Assembly: GCF_950295315.1 (NCBI RefSeq)
Contig: NC_080177.1
Location: 81,078,570 to 81,142,569 of the forward strand
DNA from: Erinaceus europaeus
Taxonomy: Eukaryota > Chordata > Mammalia > Eulipotyphla > Erinaceidae
Length of the DNA: 64,000 nt
Direction of reading: 5' to 3'
Shown: piece after piece, positions 19,603 to 30,864 of the stretch
How the letters are laid out: each line of letters opens with the position of its first letter
Numbering within the stretch: the first letter of the stretch is position 1
Notes under the pieces: generated by a model
What the model saw: only the letters and a program-made list of their open reading frames with translations
The model's database searches: none
Told to the model about the DNA's origin: nothing
Translations under genes and position numbers: made by a program

Positions 19603-20080
19603 TTAACTACTTTTATAAAAGGTGATAGACACTATGGCCAAACCAAAACAGGATTAATAGAAGCAGAAATATAGTGATGAAAGAAGCTTGAGGCTGGGTC
19701 AGTGACTATACCTATATGTCTTCATATTCATCTTCTGGATGCTTAGTGCAAAGAGAAGTTAATCAAACATGTATTAAAATGGTAACAGTAGTTAGCAGTT
19801 GGGTACCCGGGAAACAGTGCAGGCAGAAGAGAAGGTAGAGCAAATTCTTCAAGTCAGGTGTGTCCAGGGCATACAGTCAGCACAACACCCCAGCAGATGC
19901 CAGCAGAGTAGGTACTAGGGTCAGGTGGAGTATGCTGGAGTTGGTGTGACTCTTAGCAGCAGTGACATGGGAACTCATTCCCAGGTGGTTATAAAATAAA
20001 GTAACTTGGTTTAACTTGCCATTTACAGAGTCATATTGTGAGCTCTTTTGACAATGGAATTTTTGCTGTTATGCCTGCTC
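19603..20080. other. Unique sequence, no gene seen
   Basis: Nothing recognised. Confidence 0.5.
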
Positions 20081-20178
20081 TTTCTTTCTTTCTTTCTCTC
20101 TTTCTTTCTCTCTTTCTTTCTCTCTTTCTTTCTTTCTTTCTTTCTTTCTTTTTCTTTCTCTCTGTCTTCCTTTCTTTC
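20081..20178. repeat. (TTTC)n / (TC)n microsatellite
   Basis: About 98 bp of TTTC and TCTC units at the tail end of the next minus-strand SINE, so probably grown from its A-rich tail. Confidence 0.93.
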
Positions 20179-20465
20179 AATTATTGCCACTAGGGTTATT
20201 ACTGGGGCTCAGTGTTGGTACTAAGAATCCACTGCTCCCATTGGCCATTTTTCCTTTTTTCAATTTTTAATTTTTATTTATTTTGATTTTTAAAAATATA
20301 ACAGAGACACTGAGAGAGAGTGGGGAGTAGGAACAGAAAGATATCTGTAGACCTGCTTCACTGCTCACAAATTGTCCCCACTGTAAGGGGAGAGTGGGGG
20401 TTCAAACCTGGGTCCTTGCGCTTGGTAATATGTGAACTGAACTGAGTGTGCCTGCCTGGCACCCT
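20179..20465 (-). mobile_element. SINE-B with 3' module, minus strand
   Basis: Module complement ('ttactggggctcagtgttgg'), then GA-rich body and head complement ('gggttcaaacctgggtcctt'). Confidence 0.75.
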
Positions 20466-20984
20466 GCATTTTTGTTTTTTCTATAGCAGTACATTGCGCA
20501 GGAGTAAAAATAGGACTTCCAGGACAAGGTTATAGAAAGATGATGGCGGACTAACAGGATATCAACGAACTGATGAAAAAGAAATAGATTCTTGGCATGT
20601 CAGAAACAGGGAGTTTGGGCAAGCCAGACAGCTTACTTGGACAGTGTGATGTTTGGAGATGTGGCGGTGGGTCAGAGCCTGACCTCTACCACACGGAAGG
20701 AGGCCTTGCTGGTGGTCTCTTGCACTCAGTCTCTCAAGGACTGGTGGGGAGCTAGTGTCTTAAAATTATGAGATAAACAACATTGTATTATTACTGACCA
20801 AGACCTTTTGTGAGAGAGACCATTACAAATGCAAACTTTGGTCTCTTTATGAAGCACATTTGGAAGACATCATAACAATGATGGAAAAACATGCTGGTCT
20901 ATGAACATTGCGATTTCCTTGGTATGAGTAAATGATGAAGTTCTGTACTAAGGTTGATTTTATCTGTGAGCATTCCAAATAGAT
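20466..20984. other. Unassigned; possible old L1 5' end
   Basis: 'gaaagatgatggcggactaa' near 20537 resembles an L1 5'UTR start, but no ORF1 follows. Otherwise nothing is recognised. Confidence 0.3.
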
Positions 20985-21034
20985 ATATTTTTTTATTTGT
21001 TAAAAACAGAGAGAGAGAGAGAGAGAGAGACCTG

Positions 21035-21456
21035 TGTTGTTTTCGCCGGGCTGGCTTCACGGGCGGGTAACAGATGACCCGGGACTCATGGCTGGGTTGT
21101 ACGCAGTATCTCTTTATTCATGCAGGATGCAGCGCAATCTATACCAAGCTAAGCTAAACTCAAGGTACCCTAAAACTCACAATGCTGTCTTTATATATAC
21201 TTGCCAAGTAGGGTGGAAACAGGATGTGACATAGAGAGGGTGGAGAGAAAAGTGACTGGTGAAAATCAGAGAGTGTGACAAGGAGGGGGTGGAGCAGGCG
21301 AGAATCCTATCACTGAACCACCAATGCCCTGGAGGGAGGGTGGTGCTTGTTAACAGCGGTTATGTAAATAGAATGCAGTGGTTATGTAAATAGAATAGTG
21401 TTAAGCAGGGGGGATTTAAACCAAATGAAACAGAAGGGGTCTCATGCATACCAACA
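21035..21456 (-). mobile_element. Solo LTR (ERV, 6-bp TSD), 422 bp
   Basis: Ends are TG…CA (minus: TGTTGGTATG…GAAAACAACA). The 6-bp TSD GACCTG lies at 21029-21034 and 21457-21462, inside a SINE-B. A 6-bp TSD suits class II (betaretrovirus-like) ERVs. On the minus strand: U3 with a 22-bp tandem repeat (about 21353-21398), TATA box 'tatatataaag' (about 21190-21200), poly(A) signal AATAAA (21113-21118) and U5. U3 also holds a tRNA-Gly 5'-half-like segment (21294-21327). No gag, pol or env is present. Confidence 0.9.
21294..21327 (-). other. tRNA-Gly(GCC) 5'-half-like segment in LTR U3
   Basis: 34 nt on the minus strand (GCATTGGTGGTTCAGTGATA… to CTCGCCTGC) match the 5' half of mammalian tRNA-Gly-GCC, as I know it, at 32 of 34 positions. 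It includes the A box. The match stops at the anticodon, and no B box or 3' half follows. It is not a functional tRNA gene. Confidence 0.75.
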
Positions 21457-21588
21457 GACCTGTAGCACTGCTTCACACTTTCTCCTTGCAACACTTTCTC
21501 CTTGCAGGTAGAGTTCAGGGCCTCAAACTCAGGGCCTTGCACACTGTGACGTGTGCACTCAGCCAGGTGTGCCACCACACAGCCCATG

Positions 21589-22480
21589 GATTGATTGTTT
21601 CTAGCACTTTACTTCCTCAGACATCAATAGCCTCTGTTACTGCAGAAGTGTTTTCCCAAGAGTTTTATTAGTACTTTGAGTTCCCTTTTAATTAGCACTT
21701 GCCTTCTGTTTAGATAGTAACACTTTTTCAGGGCAAAGTGAAAAGAGTCATTTAAAGAGCGCCACTGAAGTCCACTGCTCTGCCCCGAAGGGAGCTGCAT
21801 GCTATCTCACCAAAAGTAGATAAGCGTTTTGTAACAAGAGACACCTTGAGAGACCTCTTTGCATCTGGTGAGCATGAATTCTCTAGGGCATGATTTTGCA
21901 GAAGACTGATGACTGGACTGCTTAGCATTAGAAGCAAAATGTTTCTTGGAGGTGGTAGTGAGTGAGAGAGAGAGAGAGAGAGAGAGAGATCTGAGCAGAG
22001 AAAAGAAAAACTGAATCACTTAGTTAAACGTCACAAAATTAAGCAGGGACAATGAATCAGAATAAAATGGGATGAGTGTAAATTAAAAAAAAAAAAAGGC
22101 AGAACTCTAAGGGCTTGGCTGTTCCTGGATATGAGGTAGGGGCTATAGGAGTCATCAAACAGAAGATGATATCCACTGAGATCTGGCTGCCACTTGTTTT
22201 GGTTGGTTTATTTTGAATCTCCATGCGAGTCAAGTATTTCACATTCAAAATGTTTAAGCCATGATTTGATGTGCTGCTCTGCATCAGCTTTTCAGATAGA
22301 AAAAGAAAGAGATGCACAAGAAGAAACCGGAGCACGGACATATCTTCCAGTACCTGGGGGACGCTGGTTTGAACATGGCAGGTGCAATCACCTTTATTTT
22401 ATTTTTTTTTTCCATCACTGGGGCTCAGTGCCTGCATGGCTGCTCCAGCAGTCATATTTTACCCTCTAAATAAAGAACAA
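21589..22480. other. Unique sequence with (GA)n and a SINE-module trace
   Basis: (GA)n at 21961-21989, and a weak SINE 3'-module complement near 22415-22455 ('actggggctcagtgcctgca'). No gene seen. Confidence 0.5.
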
Positions 22481-22482
22481 AA

Positions 22483-22745
22483 GGGGAGAGAGGGGGGGGG
22501 GGGCAGTGACACATCAGGTTAAGCACACATGAACCCACACAAGGACCCTGGTTTGAGCTGTGGCTCCCCACCCTGCAGGGGGGAAGCTTCACCAGTGGTG
22601 AAGCAGGTCTGCAGGTGTCTCTTTCTCTCTCCCTCTCTTATTTCCCCCTCCTCTCTCAATTTATCTCTGTCCTATCCAGTAAGATGGTCAAAAATGGCCT
22701 CTTGGTGCAGTGGATTTGTAGTGCCAAAAAAAAAAAACAAAAAAA
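22483..22745 (+). mobile_element. SINE with G-rich head and 3' module
   Basis: A 13-G run, then an A/B-intermediate head, body 'gtgaagcaggtctgcaggtg', module ('gtgcagtggatttgtagtgc') and A-tail. Confidence 0.78.
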
Positions 22746-22769
22746 GAGTAAAAGGCAGAACAGGTAGGT

Positions 22770-22950
22770 GGGTAAGATGGGAAGGAGGGAGGGAGAGAAG
22801 TACAGGCACTGTAGCACCACCCCGCTGCTCCTGAAGCTTGTCCCTGCAGATCTTCCCCTGTGGAGTACTAAGGGTCAGACATGGGTGCTTGTGCTTGGTA
22901 ACATATGCTGTCCACCAGGTGTGAAGCACATCTGTTGCCCCCCTGGGCCG
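22770..22950 (-). mobile_element. Degraded SINE-B, minus strand
   Basis: Complement of body and head ('gggtgcttgtgcttggtaac'). Confidence 0.55.
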
Positions 22951-23995
22951 TGCAGTTTTAAATGTAATGGGATTTGTTGTAATTCTGTTAAAGGGTTTTG
23001 TGGCATTCCTGTTCTTCTTGGAGTTTAAGCAAGACATTCCTTGAGTGACATTTCAAAACATTTTCAAAGTCTAACAGAAATTGAATAGCTTCTCCTGATA
23101 AGGTGACATGAGCTCAGCAATCTGTCAAATATCTCCTCTGTAATAGAATTATATCCACTCTGCTGATAATTCTGTAATGGTATCGCATGCCTATCAGAAG
23201 CTGTGATTAGCAGCTAGATGTCTTTGATGGAAAAAGTAAAAGAAAACAGTTATTAACAATTTCCATGTCTGCTTCTACCTCCTGGGCTGAGACGGGCACT
23301 CTCATTTAAAGTTGCCTGTGTTCTCTGAGCATATGGTGAGACTACAGACTTATAGGAAAGGCAGACTTCACTGCCTCCTGAATGCCTTCCTAGACGCCCA
23401 CTTCACTGTCAGATAGATGAAAAGTGGTTTTTACAGTCCTGTAATTATAGACATCTCCTCAAGGAAGCCAATAAAACTCTCACTAGAGGCCTCTGCATAT
23501 AAAAGGTGTTAACAAAAGGCATACAACCCTTATAGAGTTCTCACAATTTCTCTTGTGGTTCACAGAGGAACTGGTGTCGTCATTGCTCAGTAACCACTAA
23601 AGAAGATGCAGCTGGAATCCAACATGTAGTCTATTTCATAGTCCCCTAGAAAAATCCAAAAATCCAGATCATCAGCAGCTACCCTTGTAATGATGTTCCC
23701 TAATACAGATCTGTGCTATGCACCCAATCTTGTTCCAGTTTCTGTCTCCCTCCCCCCCCCTCTCTCTCACTCTGAAAGTTATTGGTAAAAATACAGGAGT
23801 TCAGAAACTGATTCCTTGATATTTTTACATGGAATTTATGACAGAAAGAAAGAGTTGGAAGGAGTGTGGTCTAGAGAAGATATATAGTCCTGATTTTCAT
23901 CATCATCTCCTTTTTTAAATTAGTGATTTAGTATTAGTTTACAAACTTACAAGATAACAAGGGTATGATCTGACAACACTGACACCATCACAGTT
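22951..23995. other. Unique sequence, no gene seen
   Basis: A short CT/C run lies at about 23745-23770. I recognise no exon or repeat. Confidence 0.55.
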
Positions 23996-23997
23996 CC

Positions 23998-24461
23998 TTT
24001 TTTTTTTTTTTAAGTTTATTTATTTACCTGTTTAAGAAAGGAGACATTAACAAAGTCATAGGAAGGGGGGATACAACTCCACACAATTCCCGCCACCCAA
24101 TCTCCATATCCCATCCCCTCCCCAATAGCTTTCCCATTCCCTATCCCTCTGGGAGCATGGACCCAGGGTCCTTATGGGTTGCAGAAGGTGGGAGGTCTGG
24201 CTTCTGTAATTGCTTCCCCACTGAACATGGGTGTTGACTGGTCGGTCCTTACTCCCAGTCTGCCTCTCTCTTTCCCTAGTAGGGTGGGTCTCTGGGGAAG
24301 CAGAGAGGGAGAGAAATTGATAGACACCTGCAGACCTGCTTCACCCCCTGTGAAGCGACTCCCCTGCAGGCGGGGAGCCGGGGGCTCAGACCAGGATCCT
24401 TATGTAGGTCCTTGTGCTTTTTGCCACATGCTCTTAAGCCCCTGCGCTACCGCCTGACTCC
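23998..24461 (-). mobile_element. SINE-A : family X chimera
   Basis: On the minus strand a SINE-A head and body (24461-24298) pass, at 'ctctctg/cttcccc', into the X 3' module, which runs to its poly(A) (23998). Both halves share the orientation and there is no A-tail between them. The junction sits on a short near-match between the two elements, which suggests a template switch. I could not find a clear TSD. Confidence 0.7.
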
Positions 24462-24698
24462 TACAACAAAACTTTTTAAACAAGAAATATTTCTGTTTGC
24501 CAAATTTACCTCACACTTAAAGAGGAATGATTGCACACAGCTATAAATGCCAGGAGACTGATTTTCACACGCATTTTTTGTTTTATATTTAAATGGATGC
24601 CAAATATTAAATGTTTATATTTAAATGTATTCATGATGTCTACATATCGCTTTTGTGAGATTAATTTCACGTATAGTAGGTCTTTCAGTTATTTGAAT

Positions 24699-24912
24699 GG
24701 GGGTCCGGCCAGTGGTGTACCTGACTGAGTGCACTTGTTAACAGTGAGCAAGGACTTGGGTTCGAAACCCCCGTCCCCATCTGCAGGTGGAAAGCTTCAC
24801 AAGTGGTGAAGCAGTGTTGCATGTATCTGTCTTTCCCTCTACCTCCCAAACCTCCCACTTGCCTCTACATTTCTTTCTGTCTCTATCCAATAAACAAATA
24901 AAATGTTTAAAG
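24699..24912 (+). mobile_element. SINE-B
   Basis: Head 'gggggtccggccagtggtgt', B box 'ggttcgaaaccc', body, and end 'ctatccaataaacaaataaa'. Confidence 0.85.
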
Positions 24913-24923
24913 ATTATTATTTC

Positions 24924-25204
24924 GGGGATTCGGGCGGTAGTGCAGCGGGTTAAGTGCAGGTTGCGCAAAGCGCCAAGGACCGGCGTAAGGATCCCGGTTC
25001 AAGTCCCCGGCTCCCCACCGGCAGGGGAGTCGCTTCACAGGCGGTGCAGCAGGTCTGCAGGTGTCTGTCTTTCTCTCCCCCTCTCTGTCTTTCCTCTCTC
25101 CATTTCTCTCTGTCCTATCCATCAACGACGACATCAATAACAACAACATTCATACCTACAATAATAAAACAACAAGGGCAACAAGGGAATAAATAAATAT
25201 AAAA
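24924..25204 (+). mobile_element. SINE-A
   Basis: Complete. The flanks ATTATTATTTC and ATAATAATTTC form a near-TSD at the end of the preceding SINE-B. Confidence 0.88.
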
Positions 25205-25281
25205 ATAATAATTTCAGGAATTGGAGCATAAAATCCCCGTTTGCCACTCAAATTTATTATAGTGTTAATATTCTCATTTGA

Positions 25282-25460
25282 GGGGCTAGGTGGTGGCACA
25301 TCTGTTTGAACTCACAAAACCCATTTCCCCAGGGGCAGGGGGAGAGCTTCATGAGTGGTGAAGCAGGGCTGCAGGTCTCACTCTCTCTTTCCCTCTTTAT
25401 CTCCGACTTCCCTCTCAATCTCTGGCTTTCTCTATCTAAATAAACACATAAGTAAATAAA
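25282..25460 (+). mobile_element. SINE-B
   Basis: Head 'ggggctaggtggtggcacat' with a diverged B box, body, and an A-rich end. Confidence 0.8.
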
Positions 25461-26135
25461 TGCAACTGGGTTTCTTAATTTGATATAAATAGTTGTTTGT
25501 TAAAGCATTCTGAAACTTAAAGCACTTGCATAGTTTAAGTGACTTTATAAAGCTGTATATATTTTAGTTGTTGAGAGTTTTGGAATCTAATTATCTTCAT
25601 AAAACTAAAGTTTTCAGACTCTACTTTTCTTATGTTTGTTTAAAATTGTTAACTTTAATATTATCCTCAGGAATGGCAGAATAGTTTGACAGATATTATA
25701 GGCCTAATTTTAGGCATGAGTATTACAGCTATGTTATTCTGTAAGTCAGGAATATTAAACTTTAACACCAATGAATTTTTACATGCACTTCAATGGTATA
25801 AACAGATTAAAATAGCATAATGTGAAGAAAAGAACACATTGTTTTGGATATCTCTCTTCTTTAACTTCAGGTTTTAATCCATGACTTAGATCAAAATATC
25901 CTCTTCTTGATCTCTTTCATGCGTAGTATCTATTTTTGAAATGTTTGTGACAGAAAGAATAAAGCCTAAGTTCCCAGGATCAGTAAAATAATTGTACTTT
26001 GAATTTACAGAATTCTTTCTTTTTAAGTGGTCAACAGTAATAGAACATTTGCATTTCAACTTGCCACCTTGTAAATTTGAAAGTATGTGGAGGGAAAAAA
26101 ATGGTGAACTAAGTGAAGGAAAATATTTTTTATTT
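25461..26135. other. Unique AT-rich sequence, no gene seen
   Basis: Nothing recognised. Confidence 0.55.
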
Positions 26136-26149
26136 AAAATTTTGATTTA

Positions 26150-26346
26150 AGGGGCTGGACAGTGGCACAGTTGGTAGTGTGCACATGTGACAGTGTGCCA
26201 GGACCCAGGTTCAAGTCCTTGTTCTCCACCTGCAGGGGTGAGGCTTAATGAGCAGTGAAGCAGTGCTACAGGTGTTTCTCTCTCTCCCTCTATATTCTAA
26301 GCCTTCCCTCTCCATTTCTGTTTTATTCAAAACAAATAAAATATTA
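26150..26346 (+). mobile_element. SINE-B with perfect TSD
   Basis: AAAATTTTGATTTA lies at 26136-26149 and 26347-26360. Confidence 0.93.
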
Positions 26347-26360
26347 AAAATTTTGATTTA

Positions 26361-26659
26361 GAGGGAGAAAGAGAATTTTTTTAATTTAGACCCATTCAAT
26401 ATAGATTTTAAGCTAATTTGTTTTCTCAGCCAAGAACCCGATCAGCTTTTTCATATTCTTATACATTTCTTCAGGTTCTCCCAACCTTTACTTTGTTGTT
26501 CACTTTCTTGTATGACTTTTTTCATGACTGCTTTCAGGTTGTCTTGGGAATATATGATTAAAGTCTAGAAACAGACCTGGTTATATATTTATGTTTTGTA
26601 CATTTTTTTCTCATTAAGCTCAACTTGAACTTTATAATCAAGTCAACTTAGGCTATAAG
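26361..26659. other. Unique sequence
   Basis: No gene or repeat seen. Confidence 0.5.
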
Positions 26660-26672
26660 ATATTGAAAAGAG

Positions 26673-26952
26673 GGAGTCGGGCGGTAGCGCAGTGGGTTAA
26701 GCGCCACGTGGCGCAGAGCGCAAGGACCGGCATAAGGATCTCGGTTCAATCCCCCAGCTCCCCACCTGCAGGGAGTCGCTTCACAGGTGGTGAAGCAGGT
26801 CTGCAGGTGTCTGTCTTTCTCTCCCCACTCTTGTCTTCCCCTCCTCTCTCCATTTCTCTCTGTCCTATCCAACAACGACAACATCAGTAACAGCAATAAC
26901 TACACCAACAATAAAAAAGGGCAACAAAAGGAAAAATAAAAAATATATAAAT
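26673..26952 (+). mobile_element. SINE-A with perfect TSD
   Basis: ATATTGAAAAGAG lies at 26660-26672 and 26953-26965. The head retains the palindromic 'gcgccacgtggcgc'. Confidence 0.93.
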
Positions 26953-27382
26953 ATATTGAAAAGAGTCTAAAATAAAATTTCAATAAACAGCATAAATTAA
27001 TTTTTAAATTTTTCCTATTTACATGTATGTTTCACCATAAGAAGTTATCACCATAAGAAGTTATACAAGCTAAATTTAATGTTACAAAGGAAAGTCAAAC
27101 CTTTCCAAATATTAATCAGTAGTTGCATATTTCCTAAATTTCCATATTGATTTGAGAAAATTTTGATGACATGTTACTTTTTGATGAAAACTAATCAACA
27201 GTATTGTTAATTTCATAATGTTTATTTTACCCAGAAAAACTAGTTATTCCAGTTAATCAAATTAGCTAAAATACAGAACTTTTCAAAATATAGTCATTGT
27301 GAGAATATATTCAGTATTTGTTAATAATAAGTGCTTCCAAATTTCATTCTAAGAAGACATTACTAGTCATGAGACTTTGCGA

Positions 27383-27505
27383 TCAGGGAGGTGGCATACA
27401 GATAGAATGTCAGATTGCTTGCTCGAAGTACTGGTTTCCATCAGGGATATTACACATGCCAGAGTGATGCTTTGAGACCTTCACTTTGTCATTAGCAAAT
27501 AAATA
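27383..27505 (+). mobile_element. SINE-D (tRNA-derived)
   Basis: 'gggaggtggcatacagatag', 'gccagagtgatgctttgaga' and a terminal 'aaataaatatc'. It is the same family as the copy at 28948. Confidence 0.65.
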
Positions 27506-28309
27506 TCAGGCCAACAAGAGAATATTCAGGGAATACTATCTTCTCCTAATGAATATTCTTTTTTCTCTGGAGCAGAAATCATCTTTACAATAGTAACTTG
27601 ACATTAATTAAACTTCCTACATTCAGTTCCTACTGAACTGCTATTGAATCTCTTAAATTTCCTTTTGTTATATGCAGTAAAACATTTAAGGAGCTTTTTT
27701 TTTTTTTTGAGAGACAATATAGAAAAAGAGTAAGAAATAAAATAAGTATAATATTTATGTCTAGTATCAGGGTTAGAGGCACATTTCCTAGAATTAAAAT
27801 TATTGTGCTACTATCATTAACTTTGTGAAATACATATGCATTCTTAAAAAATTCCTTCTACAGTACAAAACAAATTATTTAAAATTTGAGAGCAATTACG
27901 TAAGGAAAATTAAATCAGCAACTAATACAATCTTATGTAAAATAGATATATGTATGTCTAGAATATCTTGATGTGGAACATATTAGGTACCACATACTTG
28001 ACATTTAAAAAATAAAATACTGAGTTTTGATTTTATATGTCTTTTTAATTAAGATAACTAGGATAATACAATAAAATTAATGTAGCAAAATGTGAATTTA
28101 TCTATGCATATACTGCAGCGTACTTCTGGACATTTTAATTAAAATTAATAAAAACTTTAAAGTAAAACATGGGTAAGGAAGTAAGAAGACTTACAACACA
28201 GCGTGCAAATGAATATTAAAAGAGACAACATTTATTTTGTTGCTGCCCTGGCTGATCAGACTTTAGAATCACTTTGTTGTAATGTTGCTATGTATATAAA
28301 GCACAGGAC
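27506..28309. other. Unique AT-rich sequence, no gene seen
   Basis: Nothing recognised. Confidence 0.55.
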
Positions 28310-29341
28310 AGTTATAAAGATCTCACCAAACTCAGCAACAATAACAACAAAAACAACACTCTGTTCAAAAATGGGGACAGGATATACGGGCAGAGTCGTT
28401 CACCAAAGAGATCAAAAGAGCCAACAGACATAGGGAAAAAATATTCAAAGATATTGTTTGTCAATGGGAAATGCAAATAAAGACACCAATGAGGTACCAC
28501 TTTACAGCTATGAGAATGCCATACAGTAGAAAGGACAGTGACAACAAATGTTGCTGAGGACGTGGGGGAAAAGGAGCCCTCTATACTGTTGGTGTAACAT
28601 AAATTGGTTCAAATCTAGCAACAGTTTGTAGACTTCTCAGAACACCTAGACATGGTCTTCATCTATGACGCTGCGATTCCTTCCCTGGAACATCCAGAGG
28701 AAGCAAGCACACACATCAAAGATACTATTGTACACTTATATTCATACAAGCACAATTTCTTGTAGCCCAATCTTGAACGCAACCTAGATGTCCAATGATG
28801 AGTGAATGGCTAAGTAAGTTGTGGTATATATATATGCCACATTTCTTAGATGAAACTTGAAGCCATTATGTTAAGTGAGATAAGTCAAAAAAGATAAAGA
28901 AAAATGCCAGATTATCTCACTTCTACGAATTTAAGAAACAACAACAGAGTGGTCCAGGAGGTGGCAGAGTGGATAAAACATCGGACTCTCAAACATGAGG
29001 TTCCGAGTTCAACCCCTGGCAGCACATATACCAGAGTGATGCCTGGTTCTTTCTTTCTCCTTCTATCTTTCTCATTAATAAATAAATAAAAACTTTAAAA
29101 AAAAAAACAAAGAAAGAAACACCACCAGAAAAGGTAAACACAAAGTAGAACTTGGATTGGGTAGGTGCTCTGCGTCAGAGCAAAAGACACTGGGGAGTGA
29201 AGGTATGGGAGTGTGTGAAAAAGGCCTTGGGATATTGATGTACCCATATGTCAACCTGTGAGCTATGGACGCAATAAAATGAAGAAGTAGAAAGAGAAGA
29301 AGAATAGGATAAGGATAAAGGATAAGGATAAAGATAAAGAT
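28310..29341 (+). mobile_element. L1 3' part (ORF2 end and 3'UTR) with SINE-D inside
   Basis: L1 landmarks 'gaaatgcaaataaagacacc', 'gaatggctaagtaagttgtg' and 'ttaagtgagataagtcaaaa' are followed, after a SINE-D at 28948-29100, by 'ggtaaacacaaagtagaact' and an end 'acgcaataaaatgaag'. A GGATAA/GATAAA microsatellite (29304-29341) grew from the tail. Confidence 0.82.
28948..29100 (+). mobile_element. SINE-D
   Basis: Head 'ggtccaggaggtggcagagt', anticodon-like 'cggactctcaaacatgaggt', B box 'gagttcaacccc', body, and a (TAAA)n/A tail. Confidence 0.82.
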
Positions 29342-30175
29342 AGGAATAAGGAGGAGGAGAAAACATGAGTGAATTGACATCCTAAAAGAAATGAATACAT
29401 TACAATTGTTTTTATATAACTGTACTCTTCTAATTTGTTATATTAATTGAAAGATAAAGAACAATTTGTCTGGAAAATGTCGGTTTTTTTTTTTTTTTTT
29501 GGTCTTTATTTCTAAAGGTTTAATTGATTGGAAAAGGGAAACCAGATAGATGAAGTGCTACCCTTATCATCTCAAGCACCTGGTGTGATTCTCTTTCCCT
29601 AGGTATGGGAGCGAATTCAGTCTAACAGAAAACATATGCAAAAGTGGTAGAGTATATCTGCTTATTTATGATATTATGTCAAATGTAGTGCCAGTCTCAC
29701 TGGGGTGCCTAAATACCTTCTTGTGAATGAGGAAGAAAGTTGCTATGTTGTGAATTAGCTCTTGGGAGGTCCCTGTAGGAAGGATCCATGTAATTTTGGA
29801 CTGGTTAATTCTCATAGCCATGAGTCAGTTCTTTAAGTTAATAAAGTTAACAATCAGATAGGTGCATATAGTCAAATGGTGGATGAGATACATGCACATT
29901 CTCTTGCTTTTAATTCTCTGGCCAAAATAGCAACATGAGGGTAGAATTCTGACTTGCTGCAGAAAGATCAGATATTGTTCTTTTGTGGTCTTTGGTGGAC
30001 TGAAAGAGGACTACTCATATAGATGATAAAGGTGCTAAGTAATCCCATTAGTTCAAATGCTGATCTTATTAGGTAAGGAAGTGAAAGATTAGTGTATGGC
30101 ATTGCTTATATGTGAAACACAGAGAACTAAAACATTTGGACATGAGATAAAACAAAACAAAACCACATCAAAAAC
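29342..30175. other. Unique sequence, no gene seen
   Basis: A T-run at about 29485-29502, otherwise nothing recognised. Confidence 0.5.
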
Positions 30176-30183
30176 AGTAGCCA

Positions 30184-30532
30184 CAGGGCTGGGCAGTAGC
30201 TCAGTGGGGTAAGTGCACATGGCACGAAGCACAAGGACCAGAGGCAGGATCCAGGTTCGAACCCCCAGCTCCCCACCTGCAGTGGGGGTCGCTTCACAAG
30301 TGGTGAAGCAGGTCTGCAGGTGTTTGTCTTTCTCTCGCCCTCTCTGTCTTCCCCTCCTCTCTCAGTTTCTCTCTGTCCTATCCAACAACAACAACATCAG
30401 TGGCAACAATAACAACAAGAAGGGCAGTAATATGGGAAAAAATGGCCTCCCGGAGCAGTGGATTCCTAGTGCAGGCACTGAGCCCCAGCAATAACCCTGG
30501 AGGGAACAAGACCAAAACAAATAGTAGCCAAT
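30184..30532 (+). mobile_element. SINE-A with 3' module and TSD
   Basis: AGTAGCCA lies at 30176-30183 and 30533-30540. The module is 'gtggattcctagtgcaggca'. Confidence 0.9.
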
Positions 30533-30649
30533 CTGCCTCTAAGACTGAGAACCATGCTGGTAGTATTTGGTGGAACAGAAGCACAGAACGCTGGTGATGG
30601 GTGCTGTTAGTAATTATAGCCCTGTATACTACAGAGGGGACATGGGGAG

Positions 30650-30679
30650 GGAGGGAGGGAGAGAGAGAGACAGAGAGAG

Positions 30680-30745
<66 letters not shown>

Positions 30746-30862
30746 ATGAGAACACTACTACTTATGAAGCTTCCCTCTGAATGTGGGAACTGGGGCCTTG
30801 AACCAAGATCCTTGCATATGGTAATGTGAGTGCTTGACCAGGTGTGCTACCACACTGACCCT
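30650..30862 (-). mobile_element. SINE-B, minus strand, with expanded (GA)n
   Basis: (GA)n at about 30657-30745 grew from the CT-rich body. The head complement 'gccttgaaccaagatccttg' follows. Confidence 0.8.
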
Positions 30863-30864
30863 TA

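Larger units (their letters stand above)
20985..21588 (-). mobile_element. SINE-B, minus strand, split by a solo LTR
   Basis: The left part (T-rich tail, (GA)n, 'gacctg') and right part ('gacctgtagcactgcttcac' to 'accacacagccc') are one SINE interrupted at 21035-21456. The right part has an 18-bp local duplication 'cactttctccttgca'. Confidence 0.85.

Noticed and set aside
21294..21327. A genuine tRNA-Gly gene
   Set aside because: Only the 5' half is present and no B box or 3' half follows.
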